A stretch of 64,000 bases of DNA from Oceanospirillaceae bacterium. Lineage in GTDB: Bacteria > Pseudomonadota > Gammaproteobacteria > Pseudomonadales > Balneatricaceae. Shown one piece after another: positions 8,485 through 18,025 of this stretch. Under the pieces are notes generated by a model. The model ran no database searches. It saw nothing but the letters and a program-made list of their open reading frames with translations, and was not told where the DNA came from. Position numbers and translations under genes: made by a program. The DNA is taken from contig JABSRB010000001.1 of NCBI GenBank assembly GCA_013215375.1, positions 155,595-219,594 on the forward strand, read 5' to 3'. How positions within the stretch are numbered: the first letter of the stretch is position 1; every line of letters begins with the position of its first letter.

Positions 8485-8608
8485 GTACCGTTATGTCATG
8501 TTTTTATATAAATCATATCCCATACAGACACGATTATTAACTCTTTAGCGATATTTTATTTATTAATCATGCTGCAAAATAACAACTTTATTAGTGAGGA
8601 AGAAACCA

Positions 8609-9622
8609 ATGAACTACCCATTACAGCAGTGGATATACATTAAGCGCCCGCAGGGACGCGTAGGAAAGCAGCATTACAAATTGGTGGAATCTGAATTTTC
8701 ACCGGTGTTAAGTGCTAATGAAGTATTAGTCGAAGCTAAATACATTTCTGTCGATCCTTACATGCGTATTCAACAAGCTGAAAAAAACAACTGGGAGCAG
8801 CCCCACCCCTTAAATACTCTACAAGGTGCAGCGACAGTCTCTGAAGTACTTGAGTCCAATCATAGCGATTTTGTAGTGGGCGATTATGTACTTGGATACA
8901 CAGGCTGGCAGACCCATGCCAAAGTTCATGGTAGTGACATTGAAAAATTAGACCCTAAAAAACACGATATTACTACTGCATTAGGAGTGTTGGGGATGCC
9001 TGGCCGTACCGCTTGGTTTGGGCTAATGGAAGTGGGTAAACCTCGTGCGGGGGATATTGTCGTAGTATCTGGCGCCGCAGGGGCAGTCGGTTCTCTTGTT
9101 ACTCAGTTCGCAATTCGAAATGGCTGTAAAGTCATTGCATTAGCAGGCTCAAAAGAGAAATGTGAATGGCTTACTTCTTTAGGTGTCTATCAAGCGCTTA
9201 ATTATAAAGATTACAGTGATGCAGCATCCCTGGCAATCCAGCTTGAGAAACTAGGGGGGGTAGATGTGTATTTTGATAACGTTGGCGGCATGATCACAGA
9301 TGCAGTCCTGTCTGTACTCAACTTAAGAGCGCGCGTTGTTATCTGCGGTCAAATATCACAATATGATGGCGGGTTGGACAGCCCAGAGCTCGCGCCAAGA
9401 TTTCTCCACCAAATGCTCTATAAACGCGCATCTATCCAAGGCGTTTTGGCACGCGATTATACACACCGAATGGACGAAATGATAAAACACGTAGGTCCAT
9501 GGGTCGAAGCGGGAGAAATAGAATTTAAAACCTCAATCGTCCAAGGTTTTGAGCAACTACCTGATGCATTAGCGAGCTTGTTTGGAAGCAATAATATGGG
9601 CAAAGCTATGGTGAAGATTTAG
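8609..9622 (+). CDS. NADP-dependent medium-chain oxidoreductase, CurA/leukotriene-B4-dehydrogenase-like
   Basis: A 337-residue zinc-free MDR enzyme with N-terminal substrate domain (YISVDPYMRIQQAE) and a Rossmann domain with VSGAAGAVGSLVTQFA and a YFDNVGG segment. The family (YncB/CurA, 2-alkenal reductases) reduces alpha,beta-unsaturated carbonyls with NADPH. A GTG 15 bases earlier is in frame, but ATG 8609 is preferred because GAGGAA lies at proper spacing just before it. It is divergent from the LysR gene and probably controlled by it, perhaps in response to reactive electrophiles. Confidence 0.82.
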   Translation: MNYPLQQWIYIKRPQGRVGKQHYKLVESEFSPVLSANEVLVEAKYISVDPYMRIQQAEKNNWEQPHPLNTLQGAATVSEVLESNHSDFVVGDYVLGYTGWQTHAKVHGSDIEKLDPKKHDITTALGVLGMPGRTAWFGLMEVGKPRAGDIVVVSGAAGAVGSLVTQFAIRNGCKVIALAGSKEKCEWLTSLGVYQALNYKDYSDAASLAIQLEKLGGVDVYFDNVGGMITDAVLSVLNLRARVVICGQISQYDGGLDSPELAPRFLHQMLYKRASIQGVLARDYTHRMDEMIKHVGPWVEAGEIEFKTSIVQGFEQLPDALASLFGSNNMGKAMVKI

Positions 9623-9693
9623 TAATCATAGGGTTAGAGTTAATTGATTTTAATCTTTAATCTTTTCAAAAACCTGCCCTTCCTCGAACTACA

Positions 9694-10216
9694 CTACGTA
9701 AACACCGGGCCCTTGTATTGCCGCCGCAGCAATTCGCTAAATTGGTGTGCGTAGCGACAGGCAGATTTCATACTCCCGGCAAAATCTAAGTACCGACATC
9801 CATCTCCGATATCGGCAACGTCGCTAAGAGCGGAGCTGCGACTGCATGGATGCAGGAGGTACGACACCGCCCATCTGAGCGGCCGCCAATTTTGGGGATT
9901 TCGGAGGTCCTTATGTAAAAGGACTTAAAAATGCCGTGATCACATGGATGTGAAAGAACGACGGAGGCATAATTGGGTGGCTTTTTTATGTACAGGACGT
10001 ACGGTATAGCACGATGGTAAGGATGCCAATGAGTGTATAGATACAGGATGTAAGGTATTTGGCAATGCCATGGATGACAAAGAGCCACTTTGATGCCGAT
10101 TCTTTTGGCCCATTTAAAAGAAATGAACTCGACGTAGTCGAAACAGCATTTCAATCTCTTGAATTTAAATAATAAACATAAAATTAGTAAAAATTTTTTA
10201 ATCTTTTAAAAAGAAG
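9694..10216. repeat. Intergenic repeat cluster, includes inverted copy of repeat family A (9984-10100)
   Basis: Positions 9984-10100 reproduce, inverted, the two-unit block at 4213-4317: 'ggatgccaatgagtgta' and 'caaagagccactttg' are shared in reverse complement, with the gtacggtat core. Upstream, 9786-9960 carries other short modules with repeated catggatg motifs. A 25-codon minus-strand frame (9694-9771, MKSACRYAHQFSELL...) and longer frames across the repeat look like by-products of repeat sequence. I see no supported gene here. Confidence 0.65.
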
Positions 10217-10633
10217 CTATCCGCCAATTCGATGATACAAACTAGCCGCCATAAACCCTGCCTCTTGATACTTCTTTAAACTTTTAGGTAGCTCAAACGG
10301 GCTCTTTTTATGCGCAGCTGCTATCCCCTGCCCTGAGACAAATTCAACTTCAGCAATGCCATTTAACTGGATAAGCGCTTCCATTTTAAAGGAGATAGCC
10401 CCCCCTGCCATCCGCCCTCTCTTGGCGCGTTTTTTAATCACTACAGTATCAATCTGGTTATCTTTAATGAAGTTAACCAAGCCATCATAGAAAGCCTTAA
10501 TCGATTCACCGCTCTCGTCATCTTCAAGTTTGAGTTTCTTAAGCGCAATATCGACGAAATCGAGCTCATCATCTTCCAAAATGACTAAAATGGCTTCTGA
10601 TGATTTGAGTTCAATTCCACAAATGCGTGACAT
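10217..10633 (-). CDS. DUF3010 family protein
   Basis: A 138-residue soluble protein that fits the DUF3010 family found in marine gammaproteobacteria: RICGIELKSSEAILVIL at the start, VVIKKRAKRGRMAGGAISFKMEALIQL in the middle, SLYHRIGG at the end. The N-terminal pattern resembles an RNase H-like/actin-like strand order, which is a guess. It is isolated between repeat-rich intergenic regions. Function is unknown. Confidence 0.75.
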   Translation of the reverse strand: MSRICGIELKSSEAILVILEDDELDFVDIALKKLKLEDDESGESIKAFYDGLVNFIKDNQIDTVVIKKRAKRGRMAGGAISFKMEALIQLNGIAEVEFVSGQGIAAAHKKSPFELPKSLKKYQEAGFMAASLYHRIGG

Positions 10634-11101
10634 ATTATTTATCCGTATATTTACTGAGAAGATGATTGGTAGCTACCGTATATCCACACGGAGCAAAGTG
10701 ATAGTAATTTTGCGGGTAAAAACAACAAGAACGATCGATAATAATTTTTCTTTTAAATATAGAGCTAAACTTTCTACAAAAAATTCAAAATTTATCTATT
10801 TAATTTCAAATATTTAAAAAGTTATTTAATCCATACGGCCAAATTAAAACTCATTAGAGCAATTGATTTTTTAGAATAACAAAATTTCCCCAAAATACTT
10901 TATCCAATCCAGAAAATTATTTTATTGTTTATAAACAGTAGGACTCAAACAAAATATCATGTAGCACACAGCAAAAAGACACATATCCCTTAAGAAAAAC
11001 ACCCCAATAAGCGGAATAAACTATTGGAAATGCTAAAAAAAATATTATATGGGAACATACATGCTATATTTAATAATGAAGAGACACTCTAGAGATCTCA
11101 G
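10634..11101. other. AT-rich intergenic region without a supported gene
   Basis: A strongly AT-rich stretch with many A and T runs (10720-11060). No frame beyond about 95 codons and no recognisable domain is present. It may contain the DUF3010 promoter region. Nothing else is supported. Confidence 0.5.
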
Positions 11102-11310
11102 CATAACTACTACGCGCGGTAATACAGCGTTAAAAATCGACTCAATAAAGATGGATTAGGCGTAGCCTAACTTATCCGAAATGCTCATTTACATCAGTAA
11201 GCCCCATAAACAGGAGCACACTGACTCCGCTATTTCGTCAATTTTTTCCTTGTCTACCACCGCTCGCGACGTTATACAGAGGTCTCTTTATAACTCATGT
11301 GGTTGAAAAA
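11102..11310 (+). repeat. Dispersed repeat family B, copy 1
   Basis: Shares ordered blocks with 12020-12220: 'ggtaatacagcgttaaaaat', 'attaggcgtagcctaactta', 'aatgctcatttac' and 'actccgctatttcgtc'. The two copies flank the CheW gene in the same orientation. The blocks include a short palindrome (gattaggc / gcctaact). No coding function is seen. Confidence 0.6.
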
Positions 11311-11334
11311 CTTCAGTATTAAAGGTAATTTAGC

Positions 11335-11868
11335 ATGGATAGTGAGCGTGAGAAGAGTACAACAGAGAGTTCTGGAAGCTCTGTTAGGTCCCGTACTATT
11401 GAAAAAAATAATGAATCTAGCCAATGGGTTACGTTTTATATAAATAATGAATTATATGCTGTCGATACTTTGCAAGTGAGAGAAGTACTTAAGTACAGTG
11501 AAATTACGCCGGTACCAGGTTCGAATGCCTATGTTTGTGGCCTTATCAATTTAAGAGGTAAAGTTGTCACCGTTATAGATACTAGAATCATGTTCTCTTT
11601 GCCGCACGAAGAACCTAATGATGATACCAATATTATTCTGGTTGATTTTAGCGAAGATGAAATGGTGGGGTTTATTGTTGATAGCGTCGATGAGGTGGTT
11701 AACATTTTGACCAACAGCATCGAAGTCGCTCCTAGCTTATCTGATAGCGATACAAAAAGTGGCTTTATAAAAGGGGTTACTTATTATAATAATATGCTGA
11801 TTATTTTATTGGATATTGAAAAAATCATCTCACACGTCACTCCGGTTCTAGCAGATGATGCATCATAA
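11335..11868 (+). CDS. cheW: CheW-domain chemotaxis coupling protein
   Basis: A 177-residue protein. After a charged, Ser-rich N-terminal tail of about 30 residues, residues 32-170 form a CheW domain: VTFYINNELYAVDTLQVREVLKYSEITPVPGSNAYVCGLINLRGKVVTVIDTR, then IIVDFSEDEMVGFIVDSVDEV. It would link chemoreceptors to the CheA kinase in the cytoplasm. It is not in a che operon; repeats flank it on both sides, so it may be an accessory coupling protein for particular receptors. Confidence 0.88.
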   Translation: MDSEREKSTTESSGSSVRSRTIEKNNESSQWVTFYINNELYAVDTLQVREVLKYSEITPVPGSNAYVCGLINLRGKVVTVIDTRIMFSLPHEEPNDDTNIILVDFSEDEMVGFIVDSVDEVVNILTNSIEVAPSLSDSDTKSGFIKGVTYYNNMLIILLDIEKIISHVTPVLADDAS

Positions 11869-12019
11869 TATAAATATTTAAAACCAAATATAAGGAGCCT
11901 CTTCGCTAATAAAAACATTAATCCTGTTTAGCAAGTTACTTAATGCCATTACGGACAGCTCTTATCTTTTTAATGATCACTCTCAAACTCTGTGACCACT
12001 GCATTACTTAGCCAAGGGC

Positions 12020-12220
12020 ATGATAACTACACTCGATAATACGGCGTTAAAAATCGATTCAGCATGCTCTCTTTGTCCTCCATGTCACCACGCTATACCA
12101 CTCATCCTGAACATAAAGATGAATTAGGCGGAGCCTAACTCATCCAAGGGATGAGTATAGCCTCTAAAACTGGATCAAGAATGCTCCTTTACGCTCGTGA
12201 TTCCGCTATGTCGCCGATTT
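12020..12220 (+). repeat. Dispersed repeat family B, copy 2, with a family A unit inside
   Basis: Same block order as the copy at 11102-11310 (aatacggcgttaaaaatcga, attaggcggagcctaact, aatgctcctttacg, attccgctatgtcg). Between the first two blocks lies one family A unit, about 12064-12113 (ctctctttgtcctccatgtc ... catcctgaacat). The nesting suggests independent mobility of the two repeat types. Confidence 0.6.
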
Positions 12221-12311
12221 ATATTAAACACCTTCGAGCCAGCTAAAGTTGCTGCACCTATAAACAATGGCATTCTATTTACGCTTCGCTTCTTTATCCA
12301 GAAGCCTCATT

Positions 12312-15281
12312 CTATGAATCTTTAACGTCATTTTGTGACTCTTCAACCTCATTTAAGTCCCTTGGCGCTTCATCCAAACGACTCATCCACTCCCCTTCTT
12401 TCGATTCATCACCTTCACTAATGCTATCGACAAATAGTGAGGCTGACTCTGGTACAACATCAACCGCCGCCGCTGCTACATCAATCACATTATCAGGCGC
12501 AGCCTCTGAGAAACGCTGGACTAGATCAATGGCAGTTTCCGTATTAATAGCGCGTTGATGTGCCCGCTCTAATTTATTAATCTGCGCATCTACGCTAGTG
12601 TCTTGGGTGAGATTATTAATCACTTCACCGGCAATAATCCCGGCGCTGTCGGGGACAGCTTCCACCACTGCCAACGCTACATCCAAGGCATTATCTGGCG
12701 CTGCTTGGGTCAGTTTTTGCACTAGATCAATGGCCGCATCCGTTTGCATGGCACTTTGATGAATATCAGCTAGCTCACTGCGATCAGCCACCTTTAACCC
12801 AGCGTTGGAACTCTCGGTATCAAGCTGACCTTCCATAATCGAAGTGGCAACTTCTGAAGCAACCATAGCCGCTGATTCTGGTACTTCTTCAACAACGGCA
12901 ATGGCCACTTCTAACGCATTATCTGGCGAGGCCTCGGTCAAACGCAACACTAAGTCAACCGCGGCATCGTGATCCAATATAGCTTGCTGGGCTTGCGCGG
13001 ATTCACTTTTCGCCTGACCGGGCTCTTCATCAATAATGTTCGATGCTACCTCTGAGGCAATCAACGCCGCTGATTCAGGTAGCGCTTCTACGACAGCCAC
13101 TGCTACATCTAACGCATTATCCGGTGAGGCTTCAATCAAACGCTGCACTAAATCAACCGCCGCATCATGATCCAATATATCTTGCTGCGCTTGCGCGGAT
13201 TCGCTTATCGCCTGCTCAGGTTCTTCATCGACAATATTCGATGCCACTTCTGAGGCGATCATCGCCGCAGCTTCTGGAATTGCTTCAACCACCGCAACGG
13301 CGACATCCATGGCACTATCCGGTACTGCATCCGTGAAACGTTGCACTAATTCCAAGGCAGCTTCGACATCTTCTGCGTTTTGGCTGTCACTACGTACTAC
13401 ATATTCAGGGCTTGCCTCGGCTTCACTCTCAGCATCTTCAGACATTATATTTTCAGCCAGATCCCCCGCCAGGGATACCGCCGCTTCTGGGACAGCCTCT
13501 GCCATCGTCACTGCCACATCCAGCGCATGATCAGGTGCGCTTTCCCAGAGTTGTGCCGCGATATCAACCAAATCTTGCTCACTGGTATCTGCCTCTTCAT
13601 CAGCGGGGCGTAAAGCCTCGCGCTCATCCACAATCACCTGCGCATAGTATTCGGCGACTTGCACAGCGCTTTGTGGCGCGGATTCTACGGCTACTTTTGC
13701 CATCGCTACCCGTAACTCGGGAAAGCTATGACCAATTTCTGCTGCCACTGATACCACTTGTTCTGGGTGAGTTATGGCTAATTTTTGAATGAGTTCATAG
13801 GCTAAATTAGGTGCGGTGGCCACCATTGCAGTGGCGATTTCCATAATGCGATACGGTAGAGCCTCACGCATCACTTCATATAAGCTCAGTACATCTATCC
13901 CCTTCACTGAAGCTAAGGCCCTGGCCATTTCTACCGCGCGTTCAGGCTGATTGATGGCAATCGCGCGCGCCATATTCACTGCAGCGCTCTGATCGGTTTG
14001 GGCTATATTTATGGCTATTTGGGCATCGTGACTAAACGCTGCTTGCACTGGAACATATTCGGTACGCGGGTCTAGGTCGACCATCGCAGCCCCCGTACTG
14101 CTCTGCATCACAAAGCTCTCTTGCTTATCAATCGGCAGTGCGTCTCTAGCCTGCATACGATAAAGTACAAAACCTGCCAGCATCACTTGCACTATGGCCA
14201 AAAAGTAAAACAGTGCTGCATTGCCAAAAAAGCCCATCACTAATGCCGCTGAATATGGCCCGATTACGCCACCAAGAGAAAACGCCAAGATCATACTGCC
14301 CATGGCAGCTACCATCTCATTTTGGCGTAGTTTGTCGAAGGCCTCTGAAATACTCAGCGGATAGAGACAGGCGATAATGCCCGTGGTGAGACTAGTGGCG
14401 ACAAATAACGGCCATTCATACTGTAGCGGCGCCACCAATGTCGCGATAATTCCCGCCCCCGCTGAGAGCAGTAATAGAAAGAAGATAACACTGCGTCGGT
14501 CATACTTATCGGATAAATATCCCACCGGAAATTGTAGCGCAAAAGCACCAAAAATAGCGGTTGCCATATACAAAGTCAGCTGGAAATCGACAATTTGATA
14601 GTGTTTGGCAAACATCGGCAGCATGTTAAATAACGCCGCATAGATCATGCCCCCCGTCACACAGCACACCACCGCTAAGGGCGACTTAGCGATCAGTGAG
14701 AATATTGACATAGGCACAACTTCTTCAACCTTTGGCCCAGAACTTTTACCTAGCGTAATAGGGATAATGGCCAGACATAACAGCACCCCTGCCACCACAA
14801 ATAAGGTGCTGTCATTGGGGGAGGCTAGGTTTAACAGAAATTGTCCGACGAACAACCCGCTTAGCGCCACCGCGTTATACAGTGCCAGAATTTTACCGCG
14901 CGTGGCTTTGTTAGAGCTATCCGACAGCCAACTCTCCATCGCCGTAAAAGCGCAGGCATTACAAAAGCCAATAACAACGCGCATTGCCCCCCACAACAGT
15001 GGATCTGAATCAAAGCTGCTGATCAAGATACTGACTGCAGCCAGCGCCACACAGCCTGCAAACACTCGCACGTGCCCCGCGCGACTAATTAAATATTTAC
15101 TATAGATTGCACCGAGCAACATACCCACATAAAAAAGCGATAATACCAGGCCAATGGTGTTGGTATTTAAATTTTCTAGCTCCATTTTTACTGGCAGTAA
15201 GACGTTGACTAAACCGTTGCCCATCATCAGTATAAAACAACTGATAAAAAGCGAGATTAGAGATAGATAAGTGGTAAGCAT
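12312..15281 (-). CDS. MFS transporter fused to a long C-terminal helical-repeat domain
   Basis: A 989-residue protein. Residues 1-380 are a 12-segment major facilitator of the YcaD type (LTTYLSLISLFISCFILMMGNGLVNVLLP; GMLLGAIYSKYLISRAGHVRVF). Residues 400-989 are soluble, Ala/Glu-rich and repetitive. Short helical pairs come first, then about six copies of a 60-70 residue unit resembling AVDLVQRLIEASPDNALDVAVAVVEALPESAALIASEVASNI. YcaD relatives normally end after about 380 residues. The ATG at 15281 is chosen over a TTG nine codons upstream. The tail is predicted cytoplasmic if the 12-segment topology holds. Substrate is unknown. Confidence 0.8.
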   Translation of the reverse strand: MLTTYLSLISLFISCFILMMGNGLVNVLLPVKMELENLNTNTIGLVLSLFYVGMLLGAIYSKYLISRAGHVRVFAGCVALAAVSILISSFDSDPLLWGAMRVVIGFCNACAFTAMESWLSDSSNKATRGKILALYNAVALSGLFVGQFLLNLASPNDSTLFVVAGVLLCLAIIPITLGKSSGPKVEEVVPMSIFSLIAKSPLAVVCCVTGGMIYAALFNMLPMFAKHYQIVDFQLTLYMATAIFGAFALQFPVGYLSDKYDRRSVIFFLLLLSAGAGIIATLVAPLQYEWPLFVATSLTTGIIACLYPLSISEAFDKLRQNEMVAAMGSMILAFSLGGVIGPYSAALVMGFFGNAALFYFLAIVQVMLAGFVLYRMQARDALPIDKQESFVMQSSTGAAMVDLDPRTEYVPVQAAFSHDAQIAINIAQTDQSAAVNMARAIAINQPERAVEMARALASVKGIDVLSLYEVMREALPYRIMEIATAMVATAPNLAYELIQKLAITHPEQVVSVAAEIGHSFPELRVAMAKVAVESAPQSAVQVAEYYAQVIVDEREALRPADEEADTSEQDLVDIAAQLWESAPDHALDVAVTMAEAVPEAAVSLAGDLAENIMSEDAESEAEASPEYVVRSDSQNAEDVEAALELVQRFTDAVPDSAMDVAVAVVEAIPEAAAMIASEVASNIVDEEPEQAISESAQAQQDILDHDAAVDLVQRLIEASPDNALDVAVAVVEALPESAALIASEVASNIIDEEPGQAKSESAQAQQAILDHDAAVDLVLRLTEASPDNALEVAIAVVEEVPESAAMVASEVATSIMEGQLDTESSNAGLKVADRSELADIHQSAMQTDAAIDLVQKLTQAAPDNALDVALAVVEAVPDSAGIIAGEVINNLTQDTSVDAQINKLERAHQRAINTETAIDLVQRFSEAAPDNVIDVAAAAVDVVPESASLFVDSISEGDESKEGEWMSRLDEAPRDLNEVEESQNDVKDS

Positions 15282-15335
15282 AGCGCGCGTCTCATTTAAA
15301 CAACCCAAATATTGCAGCTAATATTTGGACTAGGA

Positions 15336-15489
15336 GGCTGTCCGAAAACAGACTAATCTACTGCGACCAAGCCTATTTGGTTAAAATTAACGCTAATTTT
15401 CGTTAAATAGCACGCTATTCTCCTCGAATGACCGTTAATTGTTCCTCAAATAGTCTTGCTCTCGCTACGATCACTGTTCTCGGACAGCC
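15336..15489. mobile_element. 154-bp palindromic MITE-like element
   Basis: GGCTGTCCGA at 15336-15345 is exactly repeated in inverse as TCGGACAGCC at 15480-15489, with imperfect inverted extension (GAAAACAG against CTGTTC) inside. The interior has no open frame of note and contains ttaacgctaattttcgttaa, itself a near-palindrome. It lies upstream of both divergent genes (MFS fusion and M50 protease). Confidence 0.6.
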
Positions 15490-15645
15490 CCCAGGGATTT
15501 AAGAGTGGCACCTGAATTAGCACACTCCTTGTAAAGCCGATAATATAGCAACTTTTTAAATAGTAAATGGCCAATCTAAACATTCGTTAAAAACGCTAAT
15601 ATCACCTATAAAATAAGGTACAATCAGCCACTAAATTTTTTTCAA

Positions 15646-16740
15646 GTGAGAGTGAATGTGGAATTACTAGTAACCCAGTGTTTGGGGCGACCTTTGCGTT
15701 TAGAGGGGTCAATGGCTGGCTGGCAGCAACTCTATTGGGACAACCAACTTGTTGCACAACAAGCCGCTAGCGCCGAACAGGACGGGCATCACTCGCACAG
15801 CTTCGAACTGCAATCTGGAGACAGTAAATTACATTGTCAATTAGATGTAGAGTTAAACTGGCAGCCATTTACCCTGAGTTATCAGCTGTTGATCAACGAT
15901 GAGTTAGTGACGAGTGATCAGCGCGATACTGGCGACATCGAGCGTCAGAGCCCAGTGGTGGTACCGGTGACCAAAACAAAATTTAGTTTGATTGGCATGG
16001 GCTCTCTCGCACTCAAACTGTTCAAAAGTGCCAAGGTTATCAAGGTCGTTTTTGCCGGAGCCAGTGTCGCCGCCTACAGTTGGTTATTCTCCATAGAATT
16101 TGCCCTAGCGCTCATCGCCTGTTTGGTTATTCATGAATACGGTCACATCCGCGCCATGCAGTATTTTAAAATGCCTACCAAGGGAATTTACCTCATCCCC
16201 TTTGTCGGGGGGCTAGCCTTAAGCGATGGTAAAATAAATACCCGCTGGCAAGACGTGGTGATCTCGATCATGGGGCCCACCTTTGGCATGTTGCTATCGC
16301 TGGTGGCGCTGGTTGTTTATTGGATCACAGACCTGCCCTTTTTTGCGGCATTAGCTTCGCTGAATGCGCTGTTAAATCTGTTTAATTTACTGCCTATTTT
16401 ACCTTTAGATGGCGGACATATTTTAAAGAGCATCAGCTTTTCATTTAATTCCGTCACCGGCATTGTGCTCTGCGCCCTCGGTGCCGCAGGCGGCGTTTAT
16501 CTGTGTTACACCTTTAATTTATCGCTGTTGGCGATCATGTTGTTGATCGGCTCTGTGGAAATTTTATTTGAGTGGAAAGCGCGGCACCAGAGCCACTTGT
16601 TACCACTAGATCGATACGGGCAAATTTTCTCGACTCTTTGGTACTTCAGCACCGTGGCTATTTTGTTAGGCATTATTTACAGCGTTGCCGGCAGTGGTGA
16701 CCCTATTTTATCGATGCCTTTACAGATTCTAGGTAGTTAA
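15646..16740 (+). CDS. M50 family (site-2-protease-like) membrane metallopeptidase
   Basis: A protein of up to 364 residues with GTG start candidates at 15646, 15652 and 15658; the exact start is uncertain. The first 110 residues are a soluble domain I do not recognise. They are followed by hydrophobic segments with the zinc motif HEYGH at 163-167 and the downstream third-ligand motif NLLPILPLDGGH, whose Asp is at 255. These are the hallmarks of intramembrane metalloproteases of the S2P/SpoIVFB class. The motifs are complete, so it is probably active. It precedes the dap cluster but is not obviously coupled to it. Confidence 0.85.
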   Translation: MRVNVELLVTQCLGRPLRLEGSMAGWQQLYWDNQLVAQQAASAEQDGHHSHSFELQSGDSKLHCQLDVELNWQPFTLSYQLLINDELVTSDQRDTGDIERQSPVVVPVTKTKFSLIGMGSLALKLFKSAKVIKVVFAGASVAAYSWLFSIEFALALIACLVIHEYGHIRAMQYFKMPTKGIYLIPFVGGLALSDGKINTRWQDVVISIMGPTFGMLLSLVALVVYWITDLPFFAALASLNALLNLFNLLPILPLDGGHILKSISFSFNSVTGIVLCALGAAGGVYLCYTFNLSLLAIMLLIGSVEILFEWKARHQSHLLPLDRYGQIFSTLWYFSTVAILLGIIYSVAGSGDPILSMPLQILGS

Positions 16741-16813
16741 GGTTTTTCAGATATCACACACTGCGCTATAATCTGCAGCCCTTAAGATCCGTTTGACGTA
16801 AAAGAGGAGCACT

Positions 16814-18025
16814 ATGAATCCTGCGCTAAATCAGCTACAGCCTTATCCATTTGAAAGGCTGACGACTTTAATGGCCAGTGTAACGCCCGCCAATGTGCCA
16901 CATATTGCTTTTTCTATCGGAGAGCCAAAACATGCATCCCCGGCGTTTGTGATTAAAGCGCTCACGGATAATATCGATGGTCTAGCTAAATACCCTAGCA
17001 CTAAGGGCATCCCAGAGCTCAGTGAGTGTATCGCCAAATGGTGCGAGAGGCGCTTTAGCTTGGTTGAAAACAGCCTCGATGCTAAAACGGCTGTTATCCC
17101 TGTCAACGGTACCCGCGAGGCAATCTTTGCCTTTATTCAAGCCGCCGTTACCCGCAGTGATGATGCTTTAGTACTATGCCCCAACCCTTTTTATCAGATT
17201 TATGAGGGCGCGGCATATTTATCAGGTGCCCAGCCGTATTATTTAAACTGTCACAGTGACAACCACTTCATTCCCGATTACGATGTTATTAGTGCCGATA
17301 TTTGGCAGCGCTGCCAAGTATTGTTTATCTGCTCGCCAGGCAATCCCACTGGCTCGGTAACCGATCTCGCCACCTTGCAAAAGCTGATTGCCCTGGCTGA
17401 TGAATACGACTTTATTATAGTCAGCGATGAGTGTTATTCAGAGATTTACTTCGATGAAAAACAGCCGCCAGTAGGATTATTAGAAGCTTGTGCATTACTG
17501 GGCCGCAATGATTACCATCGCTGTGTGGTGATGCACTCACTGTCTAAACGTTCGAATTTACCGGGAATGCGCTCGGGCTTTGTCGCCGGCGACAGCAAAT
17601 TACTAGTGCCATTTTTGCACTATCGTACTTACCACGGCTCTGCCATGCCTATTCAACATCAACACGCCTCGTTGGCTGCTTGGTCTGATGAGGCTCATGT
17701 GCTGGAAAACCGCGATGCTTACCGCGCTAAATTTGCCGCGGTAATTGATATTCTTGCTCCCGTACTGGATGTATCCCTACCCGATGCCAGTTTTTATCTG
17801 TGGGTTAAAACCCCCATCGACGATGAAATATTTGCCCGCGATCTATTTGCCCAGCAAAACCTCACACTATTGCCTGGCAGCTATGTTTCCCGTGAAATAG
17901 ACGGTGTTATCCCCGGCAAAAATTACGTGCGCATGGCCTTAGTTGCCACGTTGGATGAATGTATTGAAGGCGCACAGCGTATTCGCACTTACATTGAAAG
18001 TTTAAACATTAAGGATTCACCATGA
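16814..18025 (+). CDS. dapC: Succinyldiaminopimelate transaminase
   Basis: A 403-residue class I/II aminotransferase matching DapC of the succinylase lysine pathway, which converts N-succinyl-2-amino-6-ketopimelate to N-succinyl-LL-diaminopimelate with glutamate. The PLP lysine lies in SLSKRSNLPGMRSGFVAGD (Lys245), with NPFYQIYEGAAY and SPGNPTGSV also visible. AGAGGAG lies at good distance before the ATG. It is first in dapC-arsC-dapD-dapE, and its stop overlaps the next start by four bases. Confidence 0.93.
   Translation: MNPALNQLQPYPFERLTTLMASVTPANVPHIAFSIGEPKHASPAFVIKALTDNIDGLAKYPSTKGIPELSECIAKWCERRFSLVENSLDAKTAVIPVNGTREAIFAFIQAAVTRSDDALVLCPNPFYQIYEGAAYLSGAQPYYLNCHSDNHFIPDYDVISADIWQRCQVLFICSPGNPTGSVTDLATLQKLIALADEYDFIIVSDECYSEIYFDEKQPPVGLLEACALLGRNDYHRCVVMHSLSKRSNLPGMRSGFVAGDSKLLVPFLHYRTYHGSAMPIQHQHASLAAWSDEAHVLENRDAYRAKFAAVIDILAPVLDVSLPDASFYLWVKTPIDDEIFARDLFAQQNLTLLPGSYVSREIDGVIPGKNYVRMALVATLDECIEGAQRIRTYIESLNIKDSP

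Noticed and set aside
9786..10154. 122-codon minus-strand open frame in the 9694-10216 interval
   Set aside because: It runs across repeat family A and related modules. Its translation (SLPSC-, TVHLVHLHSLAS-like strings) mirrors the frames in the inverted copy at 4180-4422, which is the behaviour of a repeat and not of a protein.
13043..13792. Plus-strand open frames opposite the MFS repeat tail
   Set aside because: They are antisense shadows kept open by the biased codon pattern of the repetitive Ala/Glu/Val-rich coding strand.
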